From the NCBI GenBank assembly GCA_938039975.1, contig CALHTM010000012.1, positions 1 to 28,010 on the forward strand: a stretch of 28,010 nt of DNA. The letters are read 5' to 3'. This DNA is from an uncultured Candidatus Saccharibacteria bacterium. GTDB lineage: Bacteria > Patescibacteriota > Saccharimonadia > Saccharimonadales > Saccharimonadaceae. This document shows positions 6,892 through 14,700 of this stretch, piece after piece. The number at the start of each line of letters is the position of its first letter. The stretch's first letter is position 1. The position numbers and the translations under genes are program-made. The notes under the pieces are model-generated. The model was not told where the DNA came from. It did not search any database and saw only the letters and a list, made by a program, of their open reading frames with translations.

Positions 6892-8070
6892 ATGATGGCA
6901 CCAGCATCCAATGTAACCGCCGATACAGACGTGCACTATCCGAATACGGTGCGCGCTTGCCAGCTAGTCGAGCAATCGTGGCGCAACACGGCAACACTGT
7001 ACGGCTATGAAGAATATGATATTGACACCGAGTCAAAATTACAGAATCGTCGCCGTTACGACATCGTAGCGGGCGCTTTCAGCGTATCAGCATATCCGAG
7101 CGCAGCATATTTGTTGCGCTACGAGCATGCCGGCTGCGAGTCGCCGCGAGCTGATGTCGAAGCAATCGCTATCGCCAAGCGCGGTCTCGACGCTATGGGT
7201 ATCAAGCGTTCGGCTTATAATTTGCGCATTAATGACTCAGAGATGCTCGATTTGCTACTGAGCGAATACCTTGATCTTGACGCCGTACAAACTAGCCTAA
7301 TGGCGCGCCTGCTGGCACAGAAGCGAACGCTGGCACCAGATAAGTTTCGCGACCGCGCAATTGATATCGTCGGGTTGTCGCACTCTAGCGAAGTTCTGCA
7401 AAAATTATCTAAGCTTTTGACCGCCAGGTCGGCCGAAGACCTATCAGAAGTTATCCGCCATAGTGAATGTTATGTGAATTTAGTGGCATTATATGAACGG
7501 TTAGAGCGGCTGGGAATTGATAATGTTATCCTTGATATCACGCTGGCGCATCCAGAATACACTGGCGGTATTATTTTCGATTTCACCGAAGCTGATGCTA
7601 CGCATAGTGCCTTACTATATAAGGGCGGACGCTACGTCAATAACGACTTGCAAAGTTCGGTTGGCGGCCAATCAGACATGTCGAATATTATTGAGCTGCT
7701 GGCGCGCCATACTGGTATGCGCCACCTCGAGAGCGCTACTCAAGCCTATATTGTAACCGTAGGCAATGTACTTGACGACGCTGAACGAATCGCCGAAAAG
7801 CTGCGCAGCGAGCGGGTTTCGGTCGAAGTTGATTATACTGGCCGGCCGATTGACCGCCAGATCAAAGAAGCTATTAAAAAGCGCGTCCGCTACGTGATGA
7901 CGGTTGATGAGCAGTCTGTCGCCAAGGGCTTGTATAACCTGCAAAATATTCGCGAAAACAGCGAACAGCAAGTCAGCTTCGAGCGGGTAGTCACCGCTGT
8001 CAGCGATCGCCGCCATCATCAGCAGTACGACGAAGACGACGATGTTTTCGACTTGTCAGATATCTTGTAG
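6892..8070 (+). CDS. Histidyl-tRNA synthetase-like protein, probably non-catalytic
   Basis: 392 residues. The overall order matches HisRS: N-terminal helix with LYGYEEYDIDTES, then YLLRYEHAGCES..ADVEAIAIAKRGLDAMGI matching the HisRS segment after motif 2, the LRINDSEML strand, an insertion domain, AHPEYTGGIIFDF (219-231) in place of the histidine-binding RGLDYYTGTVFE signature, conserved GGRY (245-248), and a C-terminal anticodon-binding-like domain (about 285-365). Motif 2 arginine and the RG-YY histidine signature are missing and the N-terminal catalytic half is shortened, so aminoacylation looks impossible. It could be a regulatory paralogue (compare HisZ, which lacks the anticodon-binding domain, or GCN2-type domains); function unknown. 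The tail is acidic (DEDDDVFDLSD). Own promoter; tig follows with its own promoter 30 nt later. Confidence 0.6.
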   Translation: MMAPASNVTADTDVHYPNTVRACQLVEQSWRNTATLYGYEEYDIDTESKLQNRRRYDIVAGAFSVSAYPSAAYLLRYEHAGCESPRADVEAIAIAKRGLDAMGIKRSAYNLRINDSEMLDLLLSEYLDLDAVQTSLMARLLAQKRTLAPDKFRDRAIDIVGLSHSSEVLQKLSKLLTARSAEDLSEVIRHSECYVNLVALYERLERLGIDNVILDITLAHPEYTGGIIFDFTEADATHSALLYKGGRYVNNDLQSSVGGQSDMSNIIELLARHTGMRHLESATQAYIVTVGNVLDDAERIAEKLRSERVSVEVDYTGRPIDRQIKEAIKKRVRYVMTVDEQSVAKGLYNLQNIRENSEQQVSFERVVTAVSDRRHHQQYDEDDDVFDLSDIL

Positions 8071-8101
8071 CTTGTCCAAAATAGCCAGCCTGAGCATAAT
8101 C

Positions 8102-8110
8102 TGTTATAAT
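8102..8110 (+). promoter_or_regulatory. Extended -10 promoter of tig, leaderless start
   Basis: TGT-TATAAT, with ATG 8119 after 8 nt. No recognisable -35 at 16-18 bp. Confidence 0.65.
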
Positions 8111-8118
8111 ACGTCGTT

Positions 8119-9561
8119 ATGAAGACGACTATGAAGAAATTATCGGCCACCCGCGTCCTGGTAACGGTAGCGGCAGGCCAGCCGGAGCTCGAGACGGCAG
8201 AACAAGTTGCGCTCAAGCGGATGGCTAAAAAAATCAAAGTTAACGGCTTTCGCCAGGGCCACGTGCCGATCGCGGTAGTCAAAAAGCACGCCGACCCGCA
8301 CACGCTTAGCCAAGAGACGTTAGAGGCGGCAATTAATCGCGCTGTTGCCGAGGCGTTTCTGAGCAACAAACTGCAAGTACTTGATCGCCCAGAAGTCGAG
8401 CTGAAGAAATTCGTACCTGGCGAGACGCTGGAATTTACCGCCGAGGCTGATATCATGCCCGAGGTTAAGCTTGGCGATTACAAAAAACTCAAAGCAACCA
8501 AAAAGGCGATCAAGGTTGACAAAAAAGACGTCGACGAAGTAATTGAGCGCATTCGTAAAGGTTTGGCTGAAAAGACTGAAACCACAGAAGCAGCGCGAGA
8601 CGGCGACGAGGTGATTATTGACTTCGTCGGTAAGCGCGACGGCGAAGCTTTTCAGGGCGGCACCGGCAAAGACTATCCGCTGACTCTCGGTAGCGGCGCT
8701 TTTATCCCGGGTTTTGAAGAAGCGCTAGTCGGCCTCAAAGCGGGCGATAAAAAGGACGTCGCCCTGCAGTTTCCGAAAGATTATCATGCCAAAGACCTGG
8801 CGGGCGCCGACGTAGTGTTTGAAACGACTATCAAGAAAGTCAACAAGATAGAGTTGCCCGAGCTGAATGACGAGTTTGCGGCCAAAGCTGGCCCTTATAC
8901 CTCGATGGACGATTTGCGTCAAGATATCGAAGCTGAAATCACTGCGCAGCAAGAGCGCCAAGCGCTAGACGAATTAAAAGACGATTTGGTTAAGCAATTA
9001 GTAGCAGCCAGCGATGTGGCTGTGCCAGACGTACTGCGTCAAGATCAGATCCGCTCGTTAGAGCAGGATTTGGTGCAAAATTTGCGGTACCGCGGCATGA
9101 CGCTTGATCAATACTACGAATCGCGCGGGTTTTCTAACCGCGACGCTTGGGTCAAGGCAGAAGCTAATGATACAGCCGAAGCGCGCATCAAAGCCGGATT
9201 GGTGCTAGCCGAGCTAAGCAAAGAGCTGGCAATTGAAGCGACCGCCGACGAGTTGGCAGCGCACATCAATACCTATAAACAGCAATATGCCAACAACGCC
9301 GAAATGGCCAAGCGCTTTGACCAGCCAGAAGCTCAGCGCGAAATCGCCAACCGTCTGATCACCGAAAAGACCGTTGATAAATTGGTTGAGCTAAACACTC
9401 CAGATACTAAGAAAGCAAAAACTGTACAAACTGACAAAAGCAAGGCGGATAAACCCGCTAAGGCTGGTAAAAATAACAAAGACGGCAAACCAGCCGCCAA
9501 GAAACCAGCTAGCAAGAAATCTAGCGTCAAAGTAAAGAAATCAGAAGCGGCAAGCAAGTAG
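8119..9561 (+). CDS. tig: Trigger factor, ribosome-associated chaperone / prolyl isomerase
   Basis: 480 residues. Trigger factor binds ribosomal protein L23 at the exit tunnel and shelters nascent chains. The N-terminal ribosome-binding domain has the signature loop GFRQGHVP (residues 43-50, usually GFRxGKxP). An FKBP-type PPIase domain follows (about 155-245; GDEVIIDFVGKRDGEAF, LGSGAFIPGFEEALVGLKAGDKK), then the helical C-terminal chaperone arms to about residue 430. Unusual is the 50-residue Lys/Ala/Ser-rich basic tail (about 431-480), which could contact rRNA or nucleic acid. ATG 8119 is chosen for its position 8 nt after the -10 box; ATG 8131 in frame (MKKLSATR) is possible. A strong terminator follows. 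Confidence 0.94.
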   Translation: MKTTMKKLSATRVLVTVAAGQPELETAEQVALKRMAKKIKVNGFRQGHVPIAVVKKHADPHTLSQETLEAAINRAVAEAFLSNKLQVLDRPEVELKKFVPGETLEFTAEADIMPEVKLGDYKKLKATKKAIKVDKKDVDEVIERIRKGLAEKTETTEAARDGDEVIIDFVGKRDGEAFQGGTGKDYPLTLGSGAFIPGFEEALVGLKAGDKKDVALQFPKDYHAKDLAGADVVFETTIKKVNKIELPELNDEFAAKAGPYTSMDDLRQDIEAEITAQQERQALDELKDDLVKQLVAASDVAVPDVLRQDQIRSLEQDLVQNLRYRGMTLDQYYESRGFSNRDAWVKAEANDTAEARIKAGLVLAELSKELAIEATADELAAHINTYKQQYANNAEMAKRFDQPEAQREIANRLITEKTVDKLVELNTPDTKKAKTVQTDKSKADKPAKAGKNNKDGKPAAKKPASKKSSVKVKKSEAASK

Positions 9562-9576
9562 CAGATAGCCTGCCAA

Positions 9577-9608
9577 AAAATACCTCGCTAGCGTAAGCGG
9601 GGTATTTT
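9577..9608. terminator. Terminator of tig, bidirectional
   Basis: 13-bp stem (9577-9589 with 9596-9608, one G-T pair), 6-nt loop, A-rich left and T-rich right arm, so it can stop both tig and the convergent GC-rich gene. Confidence 0.85.
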
Positions 9609-9635
9609 GAATATAACGTAAAAACACTGCCAGAA

Positions 9636-9685
9636 AGACTAACAGCCCCGCCCCCGGCGAAACTGTTAGTCTGCGGGGCGGGGCT
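9636..9685 (-). promoter_or_regulatory. Interleaved inverted repeats after GC-rich gene (pseudoknot or switch)
   Basis: Two perfect inverted repeats interlock in A-B-A'-B' order: AGACTAACAG (9636-9645) with its complement at 9663-9672 (10 bp), and AGCCCCGCCCC (9644-9654) with its complement at 9675-9685 (11 bp). They share two bases, so they can form a pseudoknot only if trimmed, or are mutually exclusive. A third 6-bp stem, 9679-9684 with 9690-9695, spans the stop codon of the gene. The stretch begins one base after that stop codon on the minus strand. Confidence 0.7.
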
Positions 9686-10129
9686 CTATGCCCCGTTTCC
9701 GCCCTGCGGTGGGCGGCGCGCCCGCCGCTCCTGCGCGGTGTGGCCGGCATCGACTATAGCGACGCCGACGCTGAACAACAGGCAGCCCCAGAGCGGGGTG
9801 CCTGCCGCGTGTGTTGCTGTCGCGGGGTCGACGGCCCAGGCCGTCATCAGGGCGAGCGAACTTGCTCCGATGACAAAATCTCCCGCCACTCTCAAGCTGG
9901 CGGGGAGAGCGAATAGGGTAGCGCTGACCAGCGCCATGCAGGCGCCAGTCGCCACCCACCAGGGCGCCTCGACCAGGGTGGCAAAGCCCTGGCCGAGCAG
10001 GTTGCTCTCCTCGGCTGCGGAGCCGAGGAGGAGAATAAACCCTACCACCGGCCAAACGGCCAGCAGGAGGATAGCCAGTAGACGCCGCCACAGCGGCGTC
10101 TGGTCGGGCGGCGGGATAGGTGTGCTCAC
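9686..10129 (-). CDS. GC-rich four-helix membrane protein, foreign-looking
   Basis: 147 residues from GTG 10129. A textbook SD (AAGGAGG, minus strand 10145-10139, 9 nt spacing) fixes the start. Four hydrophobic helices: about 16-35, 53-76, 80-100 and 112-129; Pro-rich N-terminus and Arg/Gly-rich C-terminus (RRARRPPQGG), both probably cytoplasmic. No family recognised. The gene is strikingly GC-rich compared with every neighbour and uses C/G-ending codons almost throughout, which leaves other frames open too; this strand is favoured by SD, promoter and membrane profile. A perfect 10-bp hairpin with GCGG loop (10007-10030) lies inside it. Composition suggests transfer from a high-GC donor, for example an actinobacterial host of Saccharibacteria. 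Divergent from clpP. Confidence 0.7.
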   Translation of the reverse strand: MSTPIPPPDQTPLWRRLLAILLLAVWPVVGFILLLGSAAEESNLLGQGFATLVEAPWWVATGACMALVSATLFALPASLRVAGDFVIGASSLALMTAWAVDPATATHAAGTPLWGCLLFSVGVAIVDAGHTAQERRARRPPQGGNGA

Positions 10130-10196
10130 GGCACACCACCTCCTTCTTTCAGTGAAACGGAACTAGACAGCGCGGGATTGCGCCGTCCATTTTCTT

Positions 10197-10225
10197 ATTA
10201 TACTACATTTCGCGTTAAATAGCAA
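10197..10225 (-). promoter_or_regulatory. Promoter of GC-rich membrane protein gene
   Basis: Minus strand TTGCTA (10225-10220), 17 bp, TATAAT (10202-10197). Leader about 60 nt, with a GC-rich imperfect hairpin around 10167-10187. Its -35 lies 4 bp from the CIRCE operator of clpP, so HrcA might affect both directions. Confidence 0.65.
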
Positions 10226-10229
10226 GTTA

Positions 10230-10256
10230 TTAGCACTCTGCCTTGACGAGTGCTAA
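10230..10256. promoter_or_regulatory. CIRCE operator (HrcA binding site)
   Basis: Perfect consensus TTAGCACTC, 9-base spacer, GAGTGCTAA. CIRCE is bound by the heat-shock repressor HrcA. Its right part overlaps the -35 box of the clpP promoter (10243-10248), a position that blocks RNA polymerase, so clpP should be heat-inducible through HrcA. Confidence 0.95.
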
Positions 10257-10271
10257 TTAGTACGCTACAAT
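10243..10271 (+). promoter_or_regulatory. clpP promoter, leaderless start
   Basis: TTGACG (10243-10248), exactly 17 bp, TACAAT (10266-10271). ATG 10278 follows after 6 nt, no SD. The -35 is inside CIRCE. Confidence 0.85.
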
Positions 10272-10277
10272 TAGACC

Positions 10278-10904
10278 ATGAAACCATCGAATTACTTAGT
10301 GCCCAACGTGATCGTCCGTACGCGCGACGGCGAGCGCGGTTACGACATTTATTCGCGCCTGCTAGAGGATCGCATCATTTTCTTGGGCGAGGAAGTCAAC
10401 GAAGCCACGGCTAACGTCATCGTAGCGCAGCTGTTGCACTTAGCTAACGAAGATCCCGAAAAGGACATCCAACTCTATATCAACAGCCCAGGCGGCGTGG
10501 TGTACGATGGCTTGGCAATTTATGATACTATGCATTATATCAAGCCTGACGTCCAGACGATCGGCATTGGGCTGCAGGCTAGTATGGGCGCTTTCTTGCT
10601 CAGCAGCGGCGCCAAGGGCAAGCGCTATTTGCTGCCGAATGCCCGGGTGATGATTCACCAGCCGTCGAGCGGTACTCACGGCAAGGTGACCGACCAAGAA
10701 ATCAGCCTGCGCGAGGCGATAGAGTTAAAAGAGCGGTTAGCGAAAATCATAGCCGACAACACTGGCCAGAAACTTGACAAAGTCAAAGCTGACATGGAGC
10801 GCGACTACTGGATGAGCGCCGACGAAGCGCTGCAATACGGCGTAGTCGATGAAGTAATCGGCCGCAAAAACAGCAAAAGCAAACCAGCGAAATCTGGAAA
10901 ATAG
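10278..10904 (+). CDS. clpP: ATP-dependent Clp protease proteolytic subunit ClpP
   Basis: 208 residues. ClpP forms the tetradecameric serine-protease barrel fed by ClpX/ClpC-type unfoldases. The catalytic triad is visible: Ser102 in QASMGAFLLSSG, His127 in MIHQPSS, Asp176 in MERDYWMSADEA. The oxyanion-region SPGG (70-73) and the ending YGVVDEVI are standard. A short basic C-terminal extension (NSKSKPAKSGK) follows the core. The start is ATG 10278, 6 nt after the -10 box and without SD, so the mRNA is probably leaderless. Control is by the CIRCE operator upstream. Clp ATPase genes are not in the window. No strong terminator was found before the next gene. Confidence 0.97.
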   Translation: MKPSNYLVPNVIVRTRDGERGYDIYSRLLEDRIIFLGEEVNEATANVIVAQLLHLANEDPEKDIQLYINSPGGVVYDGLAIYDTMHYIKPDVQTIGIGLQASMGAFLLSSGAKGKRYLLPNARVMIHQPSSGTHGKVTDQEISLREAIELKERLAKIIADNTGQKLDKVKADMERDYWMSADEALQYGVVDEVIGRKNSKSKPAKSGK

Positions 10905-11008
10905 TTCGCCGAGGTGGTAGTCGTCCGGTTTAACGGCTGCGCGATAACGGTGATGTTTTTTAACTGATTTGCGATTTCGAGGTATAGGTCGGGTTTTACG
11001 AGATACTG

Positions 11009-11017
11009 TGGTATAAT
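11009..11017 (+). promoter_or_regulatory. Extended -10 promoter of small membrane protein gene
   Basis: TGG-TATAAT, predicted start near 11024, leader of about 37 nt containing a perfect SD. Confidence 0.6.
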
Positions 11018-11060
11018 TTTAGATATTCTAATCGTTTCTGCCTAAGGAGGTGAAGAGAGA

Positions 11061-11417
11061 ATGATTAGGGTTATTTGGGTCATGATTTTGGCCTCTTTCA
11101 GTTGCGGCACTGTTGCCGCTGCGTTTGCCTATAGAGCATACATACTTGCTGAGGGCCAAGGGATTTTCAGTCCCTACTCGGCTCGTATGCATACCGCGTA
11201 CAAAACGCGGTACTATAGGCTTGGAGCAGTCACATGGTGTTTTTACACCATAGCTGCTTGTTTTGCAGCTGTTGGGCTGCTAGCAGTAGACTCTGTTTGG
11301 GCAGCCATCGGCGCTGCTCTGCTTGTCACAATCAGTTACGTTATGGCGGCTTTCGCCCGCGCGATGGCCAAAGCCGCCATAGTATGGCGTGACTCACAGC
11401 GCGACAGCGCCTCTTAA
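11061..11417 (+). CDS. Small three-helix membrane protein, unknown function
   Basis: 118 residues. Three hydrophobic helices at about 3-28, 54-75 and 78-100; the middle loop is Tyr/Arg-rich (SARMHTAYKTRYYRL) and the C-terminus polar. The start is fixed by TAAGGAGGTG (11043-11052), an almost full complement of the 16S 3' end, 8 nt before ATG 11061. No family recognised. Codon use includes AGG, AGA and ATA, rarer in neighbouring core genes, and the strong SD sets it apart from the leaderless genes around it. Own promoter and own terminator. Confidence 0.75.
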   Translation: MIRVIWVMILASFSCGTVAAAFAYRAYILAEGQGIFSPYSARMHTAYKTRYYRLGAVTWCFYTIAACFAAVGLLAVDSVWAAIGAALLVTISYVMAAFARAMAKAAIVWRDSQRDSAS

Positions 11418-11454
11418 CGAGGCGACTCCAGCTAGGGGGAGCCATCCCTAGCCG

Positions 11455-11493
11455 CCCCGCCGGATAAAACTGGCGGGGATTTTCCTTGTTTTT
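11455..11493 (+). terminator. Terminator after small membrane protein gene
   Basis: Perfect 7-bp GC stem (11455-11461 with 11472-11478), 10-nt loop, then a T-rich tail to 11493. A second hairpin, CTAGGG/CCCTAG (11432-11451), lies just upstream. Confidence 0.8.
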
Positions 11494-11506
11494 ATCGCCA
11501 AAACTC

Positions 11507-11535
11507 TTGACTTAGCGGCTTCGCGCGATTATAAT
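11507..11535 (+). promoter_or_regulatory. rpoBC promoter
   Basis: TTGACT (11507-11512), 17 bp, TATAAT (11530-11535). The best -35/-10 pair in the window; predicted start near 11542. Confidence 0.85.
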
Positions 11536-11543
11536 TGGAGTTA

Positions 11544-11701
11544 ATGAAGATTGTGTAATGTGGGTTGGTTGTGTACTGCGCCTGTGGCGCGGCGTTTTTG
11601 GTATGCGGTATCTACATTTAGTAAAGCTTCGGCGCCAATCGCAAGCGGGAATCATCACCCTAGTGCGGTTTCATCAAATTTAACCATCAAGCAGGAGTAC
11701 T
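11544..11701 (+). promoter_or_regulatory. rpoB leader with two small ORFs and a hairpin
   Basis: Leader of about 160 nt. An ATG at leaderless distance (11544) opens MKIV-stop, whose TAA overlaps (TAATG) the ATG of a 41-codon frame, 11558-11683, ending 18 nt before rpoB. A GCGCC-TGT-GGCGC hairpin (11578-11590) is followed 4 nt later by five T's, which could act as a weak attenuator. The rpoB SD (AGGAG) is at 11693-11697. The small ORFs could be chance. Confidence 0.35.
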
Positions 11702-14700
11702 ATGCCACAAGCAACAACGGCGCAGCACACCCCGGTCAAACGTGTCTTCTTCACCAATGATGACACAGCGGTCGAGGTGCCGAACCTCTTGGCTCATCAA
11801 AAGGAATCATGGAGAGATTTCGTCGAGACGGGCCTAAGCGAGATCTTCGCAGAACTCAACCCAATCGAGGATTACACCGGTCAAAAACTTGAACTGCGAT
11901 TCAAGGATTACAAATTTGAGGATCCAAAAAACGACGAGAAATTCGCCAAAGAGAATAATCTGACGTTTGAAGCGCCGCTGTCGGTAACAGTCGAACTGAC
12001 CAACAAGGTGACTGGCGAGGTCAAAGAACAAGAAATCTATCTAGGTGATTACCCATGGATGACTGACCGGGCAACGTTTATTATCAACGGCACCGAACGG
12101 GTAGTTGTTAGCCAGCTGATTCGTTCGGCGGGCGTCTTCTACACGGCTGAAAAGGGTGCTGGGCGCAGCTTATACAGCGCTAAGCTGATTCCGGGCCGCG
12201 GTGCTTGGCTGGAGTTCGAGACCAGCGCTAGCGGCGCTATCTACGTCAAGATCGATCGTCGCCGCAAAATTGCCGTAACGACGTTCCTGCGAGCACTCGG
12301 TTACAGTAAAGTATCCGAGATCAAAGAACTATTCGAAGATATTGATACTGGCGACATCAAATATATCGACGCTACACTCGAGAAAGATCCAGCTCACGGC
12401 GTCAACGAAGCCTTGATTGAGGTCTACCGCCGCTTGCGCCCAGGCGACCTGGCGACAACTGATAACGCGCGCCAGATGATTGAACGAATGTTCTTTGACT
12501 TCAAACGTTTTGACTACAGCCGCGTTGGCCGCTACAAGATGAACAAGCGTTTAGGGTTAGATGTGCCAAATATCGCCGAGAATCGTACTTTGCAAAAGAG
12601 CGACTTGGTGGCTATCATTCGCGAATTGATCCGTATGAATAACACTCAAGAGCCAGGCGATGATATTGACGCGCTCGACAATCGGCGAATCAAGCTGGTA
12701 GGCGAGCTAGTAGCGCGCCAGTTCCGCGTCGGTATGCTGCGCATGCAGCGCAACGCCATGGATCGCATGTCAATGTCTGATCTCGAAAATGTCACGCCAA
12801 GCCAGTTGATAAACGCCCGCCCGGTCGTGGCAGCGGTACGCGAATTCTTTGCTTCTAGCCAGCTCAGCCAGCTGCTCGATGAAGTCAACCCGATTTCAGA
12901 GCTTAGCCACAAGCGCCGATTGAGCTCGATGGGGCCAGGCGGCTTGAGCCGCGAGCGTGCCGGCTTCGAGGTGCGCGATGCTCACCCGACACATTACGGA
13001 CGAATCTGCTCGGTCGAGACGCCAGAGGGCGCTAATATCGGTTTAGTGTTGAACCTGGCGACTTATGCGCGGATTAACGAATATGGCTTCATCGAGACAC
13101 CATACCTCAAGGTTGTTGGCGGCCATGTTACCGACGAAGTTGTTTATCTCGATGCTTCCCAAGAAGTTAACGAAGTGATTGCCGACGCTGGCGTCAAGCT
13201 CGACGAGAATAACAACCTGAAAAGTCCGCGTGTTTCGGCCCGCAAATTCTTGCAACCGGCTCGTGTTGATGCTTCGGAAGTGACGTTGATTGACGCTTCG
13301 CACAAGCAAATCCTCGGCTCGACTGCTAGCCTGGTGCCATTCATCGAGAAAAACCGCGTCGACCGCGCCTTGACTGGTTCGAATATGCAACGCCAGGCAG
13401 TGCCGTTGCTGCAACCGCAATCGCCAACGGTCGGCACTGGTATCGAGGCTAACATCGCTCGCGATTCCAGCCAACTGGTTGTCGCTGAAGCTGACGGCGA
13501 AGTTATCCGTGCTGATGGTGATAGCATCGAAGTCAAGTACGCTGACGGCGTCAAAAAATATGATTTAATTCATTTCACCAAGAGCAATGACGATCGCTGC
13601 ATCAACCAGAAAGTTCGAGTCCAGCGCGGCGAGCAGGTTGCTAAGGGCGATATCTTGATCGAGGGCATGTCAATCGCTGACGGCGAATTGGCGCTCGGCA
13701 AAGATTTACTGGTAGCCTTCATGCCGTGGGGCGGCTACAATATGGAGGACGCTATCGTTATCAGCCGCCGCTTGGTCGAAGATGATACGCTGACCTCGGT
13801 CAATATCAAGGATTACTCGGTTGAAGTTCGCGAAACTAAGCTTGGCCCAGAGATTGTCACTCGCGATATCCCGAATGTATCGGAAGACAGTTTGCGCCAC
13901 CTCGACGAGGACGGTATCGTACAGGTTGGTTCTGAAGTGCGCGCCGGCGATGTCTTGGTTGGTAAGATTACGCCAAAGGGCGAGCAAGAACTTTCGAGCG
14001 AGGAGCGCTTACTACGGGCTATCTTCGGCGAAAAAGCCAAGGATGTGCGCGATACTTCGCAGCGCATGAATAATGCTGGCGGCGGCAAAGTTGTCGGTGT
14101 TAAGATCTTCAGCCGCGAAAACGGCCACGAATTAAAGGCTGGCGTGCTAATGCAGATCCAGATTTATGTCGCACAACTACGCAAAATCAGTGTCGGCGAC
14201 AAGATGGCTGGTCGTCACGGCAACAAGGGCGTGGTAGCGCGTATTTTGCCAGTCGAGGATATGCCATATTTGGCTGACGGTACGCCAGTAGATGTGGTGC
14301 TTAACCCGCTAGGTGTGCCGAGTCGCATGAACTTAGGCCAGCTGTTCGAGACACACTTGGGCATGGCTGCACGCGCTCTCGGCTACAAAGTCGCTACGCC
14401 GCCATTTAACGGTGTCAGCAATGAAACGATTGAGGAACAGCTCGAGAAAGCCGGTTTCGCCAAAGATGGCAAGAGCCAACTCTTCGACGGCCGCAGCGGC
14501 GAAGCTTTTGAGGAGCGCACTACTGTCGGTGTGATGCACATGATCAAGCTGCACCACATGGTCAGTGATAAGATTCACGCCCGCTCGACCGGCCCGTACA
14601 CCATGGTCACTCAGCAGCCGCTCGGCGGTAAAGCGCAAAACGGCGGCCAGCGCTTCGGTGAGATGGAGGTTTGGGCGCTAGAAGCTTACGGTGCGGCGAC

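Noticed and set aside
6699..6911. Minus-strand 70-codon ORF before the HisRS-like gene
   Set aside because: TTG start without SD, overlapping the promoter and start of a better-supported gene.
9738..10166. Long plus-strand ORF opposite the GC-rich membrane gene
   Set aside because: High GC opens every frame; this one has no SD, no promoter and no coherent domain, while the minus strand has both signals and four helices.
12853..12930. Possible rifampicin-resistance substitutions in rpoB
   Set aside because: Residues equivalent to the main resistance sites (Asp516, His526, Ser531 in E. coli numbering) are wild type; the other differences look like lineage variation.
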